Counted from the first letter of the stretch, positions 18,039 through 28,172 are shown. The stretch is DNA of 64,000 nucleotides from Solirubrobacteraceae bacterium (GCA_030447275.1 JAUJPF010000003.1:62001-126000); one strand, 5' to 3'. Notes: generated by a model not told the origin, from the letters alone. A program made the numbers and translations.

Positions 18039-19355
18039 CGGCTGCGGCGGCGCAGCTCGCGCACCTCGGCGGGCGGCTCCTCGGCCGTCCCGCCTCCGGC
18101 GCGTCGGCCAGCCCGAACAGCTCGCGCGCCAGCTCGAGCCGCGCGTGCGACCCGTGCTCCTTGAGCTGGAGCGTCGGCTCGTGCAGCAGCCGCGCCATGA
18201 CCGCGCGTGCGATCGCCTCCGCGCGCGCGACGTCGCGCGCCGACGCGCTCTCCCACCGTCCGGCGTTCTCGGCGACGACGCCCGCGACGATCGCGTCGCC
18301 GTGGGCGCGCAGCGCCGCCACGGTCGGCACGACGTCGAGCGAGCCCATCCACGACGCGAACCGCCCGATCTCCTCCTCGACGATCTCCTCGCCCCGCGCC
18401 GCCTCGCCACCGCGGCCGCGCAGGTTCGTTGCGACGACGCGCTGGAGCCCGTCCATGTCGACGAGCCGCACGCCCTCGAGCTCGCCGCACGCCGCCTCGA
18501 CGTCGCGCGGCACCGCGATGTCGAGGACGAGCAGCGGACGCCCGCCGCGTGCGCGCATCACGAGCTCGAGCCCGTCGCGCTCGACGATCGGGTGCGGCGA
18601 TGCCGTCGCGCACAGCAGGACGTCGGCCTGCTCGAGCTGGTCGGGGAGGCGGTCGAGCGGCAGCACGGTCCCGCCGAAGCGGTCGGCGAGCGACCGCGCG
18701 CGCGCCGCGTGGCGGTTGGCGACGAAGATCGTCGTGACACCGCGGGCGGCCAGGGCCTGCGCGGTCAGCTCGGAGGTCTCGCCCGCGCCGATGATCACCA
18801 CGGGCCGGCCGGCGAGGTCGCCGAGCACCTCGGTGGCCAGGTCGACGGCGACCGACGAGACCGACGCGGCGCCCGCGCCGATTCCCGTCTCCGCCCGCAC
18901 GCGCTTGCCCGCCGCGAGCGCCGCGCCGAACAGGCGATTCGTCAGCGGGCCCGTCGTCCCGGCGCCGAGCGCCGCCTCGTACGCGCGCTTGACCTGGCCC
19001 TGCACCTCGGACTCGCCGACGATCATCGACTCGAGGCCGCCGATGACGCGGAAGAGCTGGCGGGCGGCGTCGCAGTTGCGCGGCGAGTAGAAGACCTCGG
19101 CCAGCTCGGTGGGGCGGATCCCGGCGCGCGCGGCCAGCGCCCCGAGCGCCCGCTCTCGCCCGCGACCGCGTCGGAGGCGACGAGGTAGACCTCGGTCCGG
19201 TTGCACGTCGAGATGGCGACGGCCTCCTGGATCGCCGGCTCGGCGACGAGGCCCTGGAGGAAGGCGGGGAGCTGCGGCCCGGGCAGCGCCAGCTTCTCGC
19301 GCAGCGCGACCGGCGCCGTCTTGTGCGAGATGCCGAGGAGGATCAGCTCGGTCAT
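18035..19355 (-). CDS. hemA: Glutamyl-tRNA reductase (two frameshifts)
   Basis: First committed enzyme of the C5 pathway to 5-aminolevulinate: reduces Glu-tRNA to glutamate-1-semialdehyde with NADPH. ISHKTAPVALREKLA and STCNRTEVY with catalytic Cys51 lie at the N-terminus; YSPRNCDAARQLFRVIGGLESMIVGESE, the Rossmann VVIIGAGETSELTAQAL and CATASPHPIV follow; the C-terminal helical dimer domain is complete. Frame changes near 19155 (after DAVAGES) and near 18095 (before the final PPAEVRELRRRSR). Start ATG overlaps the ccmD-like stop (ATGA). Confidence 0.9.
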
Positions 19356-19534
19356 GCCACCGGCTCCGGCTCGCGGTCGTCCTCCGCGCGCTCGCGCTCG
19401 GCCGCCAGCCTGCGCAGCTCGGCGAGGTCGTCCTCCATCCCGCCCAGCCGCCGGGCCATGATCACGACGTAGACGAGGACGAGCGCGAGGAAGACGAGGT
19501 ACGCGGCCAGCAGGTACTTCTCGCCGTTCGACAT
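19352..19534 (-). CDS. ccmD: CcmD-like heme exporter small membrane protein
   Basis: 60 residues: one membrane helix (YLLAAYLVFLALVLVYVVIMA) near the N-terminus and a charged cytoplasmic tail. CcmD proteins are defined by this layout and by position after ccmC; they help release holo-CcmE from the CcmABC complex. Sequence alone would not identify it. ATG overlaps the ccmC stop (TAATG) and its own stop overlaps the hemA start. Confidence 0.75.
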   Translation of the reverse strand: MSNGEKYLLAAYLVFLALVLVYVVIMARRLGGMEDDLAELRRLAAERERAEDDREPEPVA

Positions 19535-20267
19535 TAGGCGGTCACCTGCGGCGCGGCGCTGCGGGTGGGCGGGGCCGGGTCCCCGGAGTCGCCGGTCAGG
19601 CGGCGGCGCAGCGACTTCAGCTCGAAGCGGGTGTGCTTGGCCGCCATCTCGTACTTCCACAGCGTCACGAACAGCAGCGTCACCCCGACGAGCGCGACGA
19701 AGAACGTCGTCCAGACTTCAGCGGGCATCCCGCCCGCGGTCAGGGTGCGGGGGTGCGTCTTCTCGGTGGCCATGCGCACCGCCATGAAGTTCAGCGGGAC
19801 GAACGTCCCGGCGACGATCGCGAAGACGCTCGCGTAGCGCGCCTGGCGCTCGGGATCCTCGATCGAGAAGCGCAGTGGCTGGTAGGTCGCGTAGAGCAGG
19901 AAGACGATCAGGAACGAGACGAGCGTCGGCTCGTCCCACAGCCACCAGTGGCCCCAGAACCCGCGCGCCCAGATCGAGCCGGTGATCAGCGCGCCGACGG
20001 CGAGGATGAGGCTCATGTGGATCGCCACGTACGACTTGAGGTCGTAGGAGCGGTCGCGTGTGCGCAGGTGCTGGATCGCGAAGATCCCGCCGGCCACGAA
20101 CCCGCACAGCGCGACGATGGCCAGCGGGACGTGGATGTAGAAGATCCGCTGGATGTTCCCCTGCTCGGCCTCGCGCGGCGCCCAGAGGAAGGCGAGGACC
20201 AGCGCGCCGACGAGGACGACGACGGTGGCGATGGAGAGGGCCGGAGGCCCTTGCCGTAGAGGGACAT
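19534..20267 (-). CDS. ccmC: Cytochrome c biogenesis protein CcmC (one frameshift)
   Basis: Heme-handling membrane protein of the system I cytochrome c maturation pathway. Six membrane helices; the tryptophan-rich heme-binding region is ARGFWGHWWLWDEPTLVSF, close to the CcmC/CcsA WWD motif, flanked by the His of FYIHVPLAIVAL and VAIHMSL. The first nine residues (MSLYGKGLR) are in a different frame from LSIATVVVLVGALVLAFL; the break is near 20236 and probably a lost base. Followed directly by ccmD and preceded by ccmB (three-base gap). Confidence 0.88.
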
Positions 20268-20270
20268 TGC

Positions 20271-20941
20271 TCAGTCTTCGAGGAGGAAGTCGAAGACCCC
20301 GTAGGCGACGAGGCCGATGGTCAGATCATAGATGGCGAGGATCGCCAGCCAGCGTCCGGGCGGTCCCTCCGCGCCCGCTTGGGCCAGCAATGGCGCCGTG
20401 GCCTCCGATGCGGCGAGGACGACGGGGACGAGCAGCGGCAGCGTCAGCAGCGGCGCGATGAGGTCGCGCGCGCGGGTGCGGATGGCCAGGCCGGCGACGA
20501 GCGTCCCGACGATCGCGATGCCGGCGTCGGCGAGCAGCAGGACGAGGACGAGCCCGGGGAGCGGGTCGAGCAGGTCGGGGCCCAGGAGCAGGAGGCCGAA
20601 GGCGGGGACGGCCACGATCTCGACGACGACGAGGAACGCGAACAGCGCGAGCGCCTTGGCCACGAAGAGCGCCGTCCGGTCGACGGGTGCGAGCAGGAAG
20701 CCGTCGAAGCCGCCCTGCTCCTCCTCGGCGACGAACAGGCGGTTCTGGCCGAGGACGGCGGCGAAGAGCAGCGTCACCCACAGGACGCCGGCGGCGAGGT
20801 CGCCCTCGAGCGAGCTGCGGTCGAGGCCGAAGTGGAAGAGGACGAACGTCGTCACCGCGAAGAGCGTCATGGCGGGGATCGACTCGAACGTCCGCAGCTC
20901 GGCGGTGAGGTCCTTGCGCAGCAGCGCGCCGACCGCGCGCC

Positions 20942-20945
<4 letters not shown>
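20271..20945 (-). CDS. ccmB: Heme exporter CcmB
   Basis: 224 residues with six membrane segments, the permease subunit of the CcmABCD complex. Family features: LLRKDLTAELRTFESIPAM at the N-terminus and LFVAEEEQGGFDGFLLAPVDRTALFVAK (usual EREDGTLEGLLLSP). GTG start overlaps the ccmA stop (GTGA). Works with CcmA, whose ATP hydrolysis drives release of heme-loaded CcmE. Confidence 0.9.
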
Positions 20946-21667
<722 letters not shown>

Positions 21668-22099
21668 GGCGCAGCGTGGGAGCGATGATCGGAAACAGCT
21701 CGCCGACCGCCTTCGGGCTGCCCGGGAAGTTGACGATCAGCGAGCGGTGCGCGATCCCCGACGCGCCGCGGGTGAGGATGCCCATCGGCGTGCGCCGGAG
21801 CGCCTCGGCGCGCATGGCCTCGGCGAAGCCGGGGGCGGCGCGGTCGATCACCGCGCGCGTCGCCTCGGGCGTGACGTCGTCCGGGGTCAGGCCGGTTCCG
21901 CCCGTCGTGAAGATGAGCGCGAAGTCGTCGTCGACGTAGTGGTGCAGCCGGTCCTCAATCAGCGCGAAGTCGTCGGGCACGACCTCCATCGCCTGCACGT
22001 CGGCGCCGGCCTCCTCGGCGAGGTGCGCGAGGAGCGGCCCCGACTCGTCGTCGGCCTCCCGGCGTGAGACGCGGGTCGAGATCGTGAGCACGGCCGTCC

Positions 22100-22570
<471 letters not shown>

Positions 22571-22577
22571 GGGCCGG

Positions 22578-22583
22578 AGGCTA
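22578..22583 (-). promoter_or_regulatory. -10 element of the moaC-ccm-hem operon promoter
   Basis: TAGCCT on the minus strand, seven bases before the moaC GTG. The palindrome at 22586-22601 covers the spacer/-35 region of this promoter. Confidence 0.45.
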
Positions 22584-22585
22584 AC

Positions 22586-22601
22586 GGGAACGGACGTTCC
22601 C
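22586..22601. promoter_or_regulatory. SOS-box-like palindrome (GAAC-N4-GTTC)
   Basis: GGGAACGGACGTTCCC: seven-base arms around a two-base centre. It contains GAAC-N4-GTTC, the core of the LexA box known from actinobacteria and Bacillus (CGAAC-N4-GTTCG). It ends at the base before the ATG of the small membrane protein and lies just upstream of the moaC -10 element. Inference from pattern only; the flanks differ from the full consensus. Confidence 0.4.
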
Positions 22602-22793
22602 ATGAGCGCCATCGACTTCATGCCCTGCTGGATCGTCGGGTCCGTCATCGTCGTCTCGCTGCTGTGCCCGCTGTTCCTGGGCCTGCAGGGATTCGTCGCC
22701 ACCGCGAGCGTCCTCCCGTTCGCGATCGCGTACCTCGCGTACGACCGCGTGCTGCGCCGCCGCGAGGCGGAGCAGGGGGACGCTGCGCACTAA
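22602..22793 (+). CDS. Small two-helix membrane protein, 63 residues
   Basis: Two hydrophobic segments, [19 protein letters not shown] and [17 protein letters not shown], separated by a short turn, then a charged tail ending [12 protein letters not shown]. No family recognised. The ATG directly follows the GAAC-N4-GTTC palindrome, so there is no room for a normal ribosome site. It is divergent from moaC and its stop overlaps the stop of the siroheme-type gene by four bases. If the palindrome is a LexA site this would be a damage-inducible small membrane protein, as with some division inhibitors; that is a hypothesis. Confidence 0.65.
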   Translation: MSAIDFMPCWIVGSVIVVSLLCPLFLGLQGFVATASVLPFAIAYLAYDRVLRRREAEQGDAAH

Positions 22794-23530
22794 GCCGGCT
22801 GGTGCGTGCGCTGCGCCGCGGCGATGAGGTCGAGCACGGCGCGGTCGTCGCCGGCGCGCAGCAGCTCGATCGGGTCGGGGTCGCCGTTGACGATCCCCTC
22901 GAAGAAGTCCTTGCGGTCGTGGTAGGTGGGCAGCGTCCCCTTGGCCCACCCGCGCACGTCGTTGAGCATGACCGCGAGCCGCGCGTACTCCTCGCCGAAG
23001 AGCTGCGAGATCTCGCGCTTCATCCGCTTCGCGAGAGCCGGGGAGGCGCCGGCGGTGGAGATCGCGATGGCCAGCGGGCCGGTCCGGACGATCGCCGGGA
23101 GGATGAAGTTGCACAGCGGCGGGACGTCGACGATGTTCACGAGCATCGCCCGCTTCTCGGCGTCCTCGTAGACGGCGATGTTCGTGTCGGTGCTGTCGGT
23201 GCACGCGATGACGATGAACGTCGCCTCGAGATCCGCCGGGCCGGCGTACTCGCGCCGCTCCCACGCGATCGAGCCCTCGCGCGCCATGTCCTCGAGCTCG
23301 GGCACCGCCGTCGGCGCCACGAGCACGACCTCGCCGCCGCACGCGAGCAGGCCCTCGACCTTCTCGAGCCCGATCTCCCCGCCGCCGACGACGAGGCAGC
23401 GGCGGCCCTTCAGCTTCAGGCACGCGATGTAGAAGGGCGTGTCGAGCATGTCCCGGACGCAGGTCTGGTCGCAGATCCCGCGGCGGAACTGACAGACGCA
23501 TTCCTTCCCGGCGTACGCGGCGGCAGGCAT
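22790..23530 (-). CDS. Precorrin-2 dehydrogenase / siroheme synthase N-domain protein with Cys-rich N-terminus
   Basis: 246 residues of the Met8/CysG N-terminal type: NAD-dependent oxidation of precorrin-2 to sirohydrochlorin, sometimes with chelatase activity. [36 protein letters not shown] is the Rossmann nucleotide site; [18 protein letters not shown] and [18 protein letters not shown] are family signatures (usual N-x-x-D-x-P-x-x-C-x-F-x-x-P and S-T-x-G-x-S-P). The first ~30 residues carry four extra cysteines (C11, C13, C20, C24) not usual in the family. It takes the product of the CobA-HemD fusion, so the siroheme route is nearly complete here. A TACATT element lies six bases before the ATG. 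Confidence 0.85.
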   Translation of the reverse strand: MPAAAYAGKECVCQFRRGICDQTCVRDMLDTPFYIACLKLKGRRCLVVGGGEIGLEKVEGLLACGGEVVLVAPTAVPELEDMAREGSIAWERREYAGPADLEATFIVIACTDSTDTNIAVYEDAEKRAMLVNIVDVPPLCNFILPAIVRTGPLAIAISTAGASPALAKRMKREISQLFGEEYARLAVMLNDVRGWAKGTLPTYHDRKDFFEGIVNGDPDPIELLRAGDDRAVLDLIAAAQRTHQPA

Positions 23531-23536
23531 CGCTCC

Positions 23537-23542
23537 AATGTA
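23537..23542 (-). promoter_or_regulatory. -10 element of a leaderless promoter (siroheme-type gene)
   Basis: TACATT on the minus strand, six bases before the ATG at 23530. Confidence 0.4.
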
Positions 23543-23565
23543 GTCCCACCCGACCCGTTCGCCCG

Positions 23566-23571
23566 TACCCT
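23566..23571 (+). promoter_or_regulatory. -10 element before the DUF2236 gene
   Basis: TACCCT, nine bases before the ATG. A GCGGAG between could also serve as a weak ribosome site. Confidence 0.35.
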
Positions 23572-23580
23572 GAAGCGGAG

Positions 23581-24390
23581 ATGCCGGACGCGCCGTCCTA
23601 CTTCACCGACGACTCGATGCTGCGCCGCGTGCATCGCGAGTGGGCGGTCGCGCTGAGCGCGCCGCGCGCCCTGCTCATGCAGGCCGCGCACCCCGTCGCC
23701 TGGGCGGGGTTCTTCACGCACACGGGCTCGCTGGACGAGCCCTATGTCCGCCTCGAACGGACCGCCGAGGTGATGGACACGATCGCGTTCGGCTCGCGGG
23801 CGAAGGCCGACCGGATGACCCGGCGCGTGCGCGCCATGCACCGGCGCGTGGCCGGCGAGCTGCGCGAGCCGTCCGGGAAGTTCGCGGCGGGGACGCCGTA
23901 CCGCGCCGACGACCCCGAGCTGCTGCTGTGGATCCTCGCCTGCCTCGTCGACAGCGCGCTGCTCGTCTACCAGCGCTACGTCCGCCCGCTGACCCGCGAC
24001 GAGCGCGACGCCTACTGGCAGGACTACAAGACGATCGGCAACCTCTTCGGGCTGCGCGACGCCGACATGCCGGAGGCGATCGAGGACTTCGACGCCTACA
24101 TGGCCGCGATGCTCGCCGGCGACGTGCTGCACGTCAGCGACGAGGTGCGCGAGCTGGCGATCCAGATCGTCATGAACCCGCCGGTCCCGCCGCCCGCGGT
24201 CCCGCTGCTCAAGGGCGCCAACTTCGCGACGATCGGTCTGCTGCCCGAGACGCTGCGCCGCGGCTACGGGTTCTCGTGGGACCCGGTGCGCGGGCTCGCC
24301 GTGCGCGCCGGCGCCGAGTACACCCGCCGCGTCCTCGTGCCGCTGCTGCCGTCGTTCATCCGGCACGTGCCGCGCGCACGCGCGGCCTGA
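23581..24390 (+). CDS. Oxygenase MpaB-family protein (DUF2236)
   Basis: 269 residues, all-helical. The family is named after the fungal oxygenase MpaB and includes the rubber oxygenase Lcp, both heme or metal proteins. Matching stretches: [31 protein letters not shown] (with the conserved His), [65 protein letters not shown]. Bacterial members are of unknown substrate, often linked to lipid or steroid oxidation. No signal peptide. Stands alone, ending before a strong hairpin. Confidence 0.87.
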   Translation: MPDAPSYFTDDSMLRRVHREWAVALSAPRALLMQAAHPVAWAGFFTHTGSLDEPYVRLERTAEVMDTIAFGSRAKADRMTRRVRAMHRRVAGELREPSGKFAAGTPYRADDPELLLWILACLVDSALLVYQRYVRPLTRDERDAYWQDYKTIGNLFGLRDADMPEAIEDFDAYMAAMLAGDVLHVSDEVRELAIQIVMNPPVPPPAVPLLKGANFATIGLLPETLRRGYGFSWDPVRGLAVRAGAEYTRRVLVPLLPSFIRHVPRARAA

Positions 24391-24398
24391 CGCACCGC

Positions 24399-24443
24399 CG
24401 AGTGTCGACTTTGTGGTCGTATGGGCCGCAAAGTCGACACTCG
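24399..24443. terminator. Long intergenic hairpin between convergent genes
   Basis: CGAGTGTCGACTTTG (24399-24413) pairs perfectly with CAAAGTCGACACTCG (24429-24443); inside, a wobble and two more pairs shorten the loop. It lies between the ends of the DUF2236 gene and the convergent membrane-protein gene. It probably acts as a bidirectional terminator although no T-run follows; a dispersed palindromic element is the alternative. Confidence 0.5.
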
Positions 24444-24482
24444 ATGTAGGAGGCGGCGCGAGTGCCGCGTTGTGGGCTCGTC

Positions 24483-24821
24483 TCATCCTCGCGACGAGAG
24501 CGAGCTGAGCGCGCCGACGCAACCCGAGCCAAGGCCGCCGAGCGCCACGTACGGCCCGGCGAGCGCATCCGCGCCCCCGTCGAAACCGTGGCCGAGCACG
24601 ACCGAGACGCCGATCGCGCACAGCAGGGCCAGCGGCATGAGAACCGAAAGCCGGCGGGTGCGACGGATCGCGGCGACGACCAGCGCCGCCGCGAGCACCG
24701 CGAAGACGACATCGGCCCAGTCCCAATGCTCCCAGCCGCTGACGCCCGGGAAGAACGAGAGAAAGAGCGACGCGCCGAGCGCCACCCCGCCGGCGCCGAG
24801 CAGCGCGCGCGAGACCCTCAC
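24483..24821 (-). CDS. Small integral membrane protein, 112 residues
   Basis: Three to four hydrophobic segments: LLGAGGVALGASLFLSFF, WADVVFAVLAAALVVAAI, VLMPLALLCAIGVSVVLG and AGPYVALGGLGSGCVGALSSL. Between them a short outer loop has PGVSGWEHWDW. No family is recognised with confidence; small actinobacterial membrane proteins of this layout are uncharacterised. GTG start overlaps the stop of the aldehyde-dehydrogenase-like gene (GTGA), so it is co-transcribed with it. Confidence 0.7.
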   Translation of the reverse strand: MRVSRALLGAGGVALGASLFLSFFPGVSGWEHWDWADVVFAVLAAALVVAAIRRTRRLSVLMPLALLCAIGVSVVLGHGFDGGADALAGPYVALGGLGSGCVGALSSLSSRG

Positions 24822-26374
24822 GGCCGGCGCAGCGCGCGCAGCGCGAGCCGCGCGAGCGGGAGCGGGCCCTGGCGCCAGGCGCGCGAGCGGTCGCGGTCGC
24901 GCGCCGAGCGCAGGAGGGTGAGCGCCTCGCCGGCGCGGACGAGCGTCCGGTCGTACGGGTGCCACCAGGGCGGGCGGCCGTGGGGCATGTCCCACGTGAC
25001 GACCTTGTCGGTCACGCATTCGAGCAGCGCCGCCTCGCCGCGCGTGCGGCCGAGGCCCGAGTCCTTCACGCCGCCCCACGGAAGCTGCGGCGCCATCGCG
25101 GCGACCTGGTGGTCGTTCATCCACACCATTCCCGCGTGCAGCGCGCGGGCGATGCGCGCGCCGGCCGCGCGGTCGGCCGTCCAGATCGAGGCGCCGAGGC
25201 CGAACTCGCCCGCGTTGACCTGCGCGATCGCCTCGTCGACCGAGTCCACCGGGTCGACCACCAGCACCGGCCCGGGGACCTCCTCGCGCGCGAGGGCCGC
25301 CTCCGGCGGGACGCCGGTGAGGACCGCGGGCGCGAACCACGCTCCGTCGCGCGCGCCGCCGCAGTGCAGCCGGGCGCCGCGGGCCACCGCGTCGTCGACC
25401 AGCTCGCGGACGCGCTGCGCCCGCTCCTCCGACGTGAGCGGCCCGACCTCGGTCGCGGGGTCAAGCGGGTCGCCGACCCGGAGCTTGGAAGCCCGCGCGA
25501 CGACGCCGGCCAGGAACCGGTCGTAGCGCTCGCGGGCCACGAGCGCGCGCTCCACCGAGCCGCCGGCCTGGCCCGCGTTGGCGAACGCCGCCCACGCCGC
25601 GCCGGCGATCGCCCGCTCGAGCGGCGCGTCGGCGAGCACGACCATCGCGTCCTTGCCGCTCAGCGCCAGCGTGGCCGGGCGCAGCGCCCGCGCCGACAGC
25701 TCGCCGACGACCCGTCCCACCTCCGCCGAGCCGGTGAGCCGGACCTGCGACACCGGCGCCTCGACCAGCGCCCGCGCGGTCGCCGAGCCGCCGTGGATGA
25801 CCTGGAGGAGCCCCTCGGGCAGCCCCGCGCGCGTGAACGCCCGCGCGATCCGCTCGCCGCACAGGCAGGCGAGCGGCGCGGGCTTGAGCACGACGCCGTT
25901 GCCGGCCAGCAAGGCGAACGCGACGTCGCCGAGCGGGACGGCGAGCGGTTCGGCCGCCGGCGTGATGACGGCGATCACCCCGAGCGGCTCGTGCGTGACG
26001 CGGACGCGCTTGCGCAGGAAGAACGTCCGCGAGAGGCCGATGCGGTCGGCCCCGAGCGTGCGCGGCCCGTGCTCGGCGAGCCAGATCAGGGTCTCGATCG
26101 CGGGCAGCAGCTCCATCAGCTCGGCCTCGGCCACCGGGCGGCCCTGCTCGCGCGCGATCAGCCGCACCAGCTCGGCGCGCTCGTCGATCAGCGCCTGCGC
26201 CGCGCGGCGCAGGTACCGCGCACGGTCGGCGACTCGGAGCTGCGCCCACAGCGGCTGGACGGACGCGGCCTCCGCGACGGCGCGGGCGACGTCCCCCGGC
26301 GCGGTGACCGGCACCGACCCGAGCGGCTGGCCGGTGGCGGGCTCGATCGACTCCTGGAGGGTGGCGGCGGGCAC
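24818..26374 (-). CDS. Aldehyde dehydrogenase homologue lacking the catalytic residues
   Basis: 518 residues with the full aldehyde dehydrogenase fold: cofactor region GVIAVITPAAEPLAVPLGD, VLKPAPLACLCGERIARAF, VRLTGSAEVGRVV, EVPGPVLVVD, LGASIWTAD and PWGGVKDSGLGRTRG. All three catalytic positions are changed: the Asn of P-W-N is Ala, the general base Glu of E-L-G-G-K is Ala237 (LALSGKDA), and the nucleophile Cys of G-Q-x-C is Gly271 (NAGQAGGSVER). Spacing 237 to 271 equals the canonical 34, and the frame is intact, so this is not an error of reading. A Trp/Arg-rich C-terminal extension follows. Probably a non-catalytic or differently working protein. GTG start inferred. Confidence 0.85.
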   Translation of the reverse strand: MPAATLQESIEPATGQPLGSVPVTAPGDVARAVAEAASVQPLWAQLRVADRARYLRRAAQALIDERAELVRLIAREQGRPVAEAELMELLPAIETLIWLAEHGPRTLGADRIGLSRTFFLRKRVRVTHEPLGVIAVITPAAEPLAVPLGDVAFALLAGNGVVLKPAPLACLCGERIARAFTRAGLPEGLLQVIHGGSATARALVEAPVSQVRLTGSAEVGRVVGELSARALRPATLALSGKDAMVVLADAPLERAIAGAAWAAFANAGQAGGSVERALVARERYDRFLAGVVARASKLRVGDPLDPATEVGPLTSEERAQRVRELVDDAVARGARLHCGGARDGAWFAPAVLTGVPPEAALAREEVPGPVLVVDPVDSVDEAIAQVNAGEFGLGASIWTADRAAGARIARALHAGMVWMNDHQVAAMAPQLPWGGVKDSGLGRTRGEAALLECVTDKVVTWDMPHGRPPWWHPYDRTLVRAGEALTLLRSARDRDRSRAWRQGPLPLARLALRALRRP

Positions 26375-26385
26375 GCCGCCGCAGG

Positions 26386-26720
26386 CTATGCGACCCGGCG
26401 GCGCCAGGTGCGCGCGTGGGCGCGCAGCGCGTCGTCGAGCGTCGCCGTCACCTCGGGCGCCCCGAGGAGCGTGAGCGTGCCGTGCTCGAGGTCGGCCGCG
26501 CCGAACCCCACGAGGTGGTCGCCGCCGCCCTCCCACTCGAGCGCGCACAGCGCCGTGCAGCGGCCGGGACGCAGCGCAGCGCCCGGCGCACCTCGAGGTC
26601 GTCGGCCGCGAGGCCGAGCTCCGAGAGCAGCTCGTGCAGTGCCGCACGATCCGCGGCGAGGGGGAGCCGCAGCCGCACCCGGCGGCCGTTCGGAAGGGGG
26701 TGGACGTCGTGTCTGGGCAC
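26386..26720 (-). CDS. Small GNAT-like protein (one frameshift)
   Basis: Restored length about 111 residues. The N-terminal part reads LPNGRRVRLRLPLAADRAALHELLSELGL, the usual first strand and helix of a GNAT acetyltransferase; after a frame change near 26575 it continues ALCALEWEGGGDHLVGFGAADLE, then a short end. The acetyl-CoA pyrophosphate loop is not visible, so it is a truncated or degenerate GNAT fold rather than a proven acetyltransferase. GTG start before PRHDVHPLPN. It lies 11 bases from the start of the aldehyde dehydrogenase homologue and is probably in its operon. Confidence 0.55.
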
Positions 26721-26753
26721 GGCTCCAACGTGACACACGACCCCCGCGGAGTC

Positions 26754-26770
26754 GTGAACGATCCGTTCAC
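26754..26770. promoter_or_regulatory. Inverted repeat GTGAAC-N5-GTTCAC
   Basis: Perfect six-base arms with spacer GATCC in the short gap between the rarA end and the GNAT-like start. It resembles a LexA core but has five spacer bases rather than four. Possible operator for the GNAT-like/aldehyde dehydrogenase homologue operon. Confidence 0.3.
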
Positions 26771-26793
26771 TGTCGAGATCCGGCGCCGGCGCG

Positions 26794-28145
26794 CTACTCG
26801 GCCCGACCCCTCGCCCTCCGGATGGCGTCGAGCCGCTCGGCCATCGCCGGCTCGTTCTCGCCCGGCTCGTAGAACCGCGTCCCGGCCACCTCGTCGGGCA
26901 TCAGCTCCTGCGGCGAGACACCTCCCGGCCGGTCGTGCGGGTAGTCGTAGCCCACGCCGCGGCCGAGGGTCTTCGCCGCGTTGTACGCAGCGCTCAGCAG
27001 CGGGGCCGGGGGCCTGGCCGCGCCGTACTCGCGCACGTGGGTGCGCGCCCCCTTCAGCGCCCGGTACGCGGCGTTCGACTTCGGCGCCAGAGCCAAGTAG
27101 ACGGCGGCCTGGGCCAGCGCGTGCGACGCCTCGGGCATCCCGACGTGCTCGACCGCGTGGGCCGCAGCGACGGCGACGAGCAGCGCCTGCGGGTCGGCGT
27201 TCCCGACGTCCTCGGAGGCGAGGATCACCATCCGCCGCGCGATGAAGCGCGGGTCCTCGCCGGCCTCGACCATCACCGCGAGGTAGTAGAGCGACGCGTC
27301 GGGGTCCGACCCGCGCGTCGCCTTGATCCACGCCGAGACGTAGTCGTAGTGCTGGTCGTACGCCGCGGTCGTAGTGGAGCGCCTTGCGCTGGAGCGACTG
27401 CTCGGCCTGCTCGAGCGTCACCTCCTGGCCGTCGCTCGACGCGCACGCCAGCTCGAGCGCCGACAGCGCGGTCCGCGCGTCGCCGTCCGAGCGCGCGGCG
27501 AGGAACTCGAGCGCGTCGTCGGCCACCGGCGCGTCGCACTCGCCGCGGTCGAGCGCGCGCTGGAGCAGCGCCGGATCTCCTCGGCCCCCAGCGCGCGCAG
27601 CTCGTAGATCCGCGACCGGCTGATGAGCGCCGAGTTGACCTCGAAGTACGGGTTCTCGGTCGTCGCCCTGATGAGCGAGACGAGCCCCTCCTCGACCGCC
27701 GGCAGCAGCGCGTCCTGCTGCGCCTTGTTGAACCGGTGGATCTCGTCGAGGAAGAACACCGTGCGCTCGCCGGTCGACTTGCGGCGGTGCTCGGCGCGCT
27801 CGAGCACCTGGCGGACCTCGGCGCGCCCGGCCTCCACCGCGCTCAGCTCCTCGAACGCCGCCTTGGCGCCCGACGCGACGATCCGCGCGAGCGTCGTCTT
27901 CCCCGAACCGGGCGGCCCGTAGAGGATCATCGAGTGCGGCTGGCCTCCTCGATCGCCCTGCGCAGCGGCGCGCCGTCGTGGAGGAGGTGCTCCTGGCCGA
28001 CCAGCTCGTCGGCGGTCTGCGGGCGCATCCGCACGGCGAGCGGCGCCTCGGCGAGCGGCACCGCGGTCCGCGTCCGCGGCGGCTCGCCCTCGTCGGGTGC
28101 GAAGAGCTGGTCGATGGGGAGCAGTATGGAGGCGGAGCCGGTCAA
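26794..28145 (-). CDS. rarA: Replication-associated recombination protein A (three frameshifts)
   Basis: AAA+ ATPase of the RarA/MgsA/WRNIP1 family that acts at stalled forks. N-terminal [17 protein letters not shown], Walker [16 protein letters not shown], Walker [17 protein letters not shown], sensor [21 protein letters not shown], and the C-terminal tetramerisation domain with [19 protein letters not shown] and [10 protein letters not shown]. Frame changes near 27938, 27570 and 27372; homology is continuous across all three. Start uncertain: no ATG is available; TTG at 28145 is the nearest standard option, or the message starts further in near IDQLFAPDE (28115). Confidence 0.88.
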
Positions 28146-28172
28146 CGGCGGCCGGATGCCGCCGCTCGGATT

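Noticed and set aside
25550..25670. Loss of ALDH catalytic residues due to a local frameshift
   Set aside because: Residues on both sides of each replaced position fit the family in the same frame with exact spacing, so no frame error can explain the changes.
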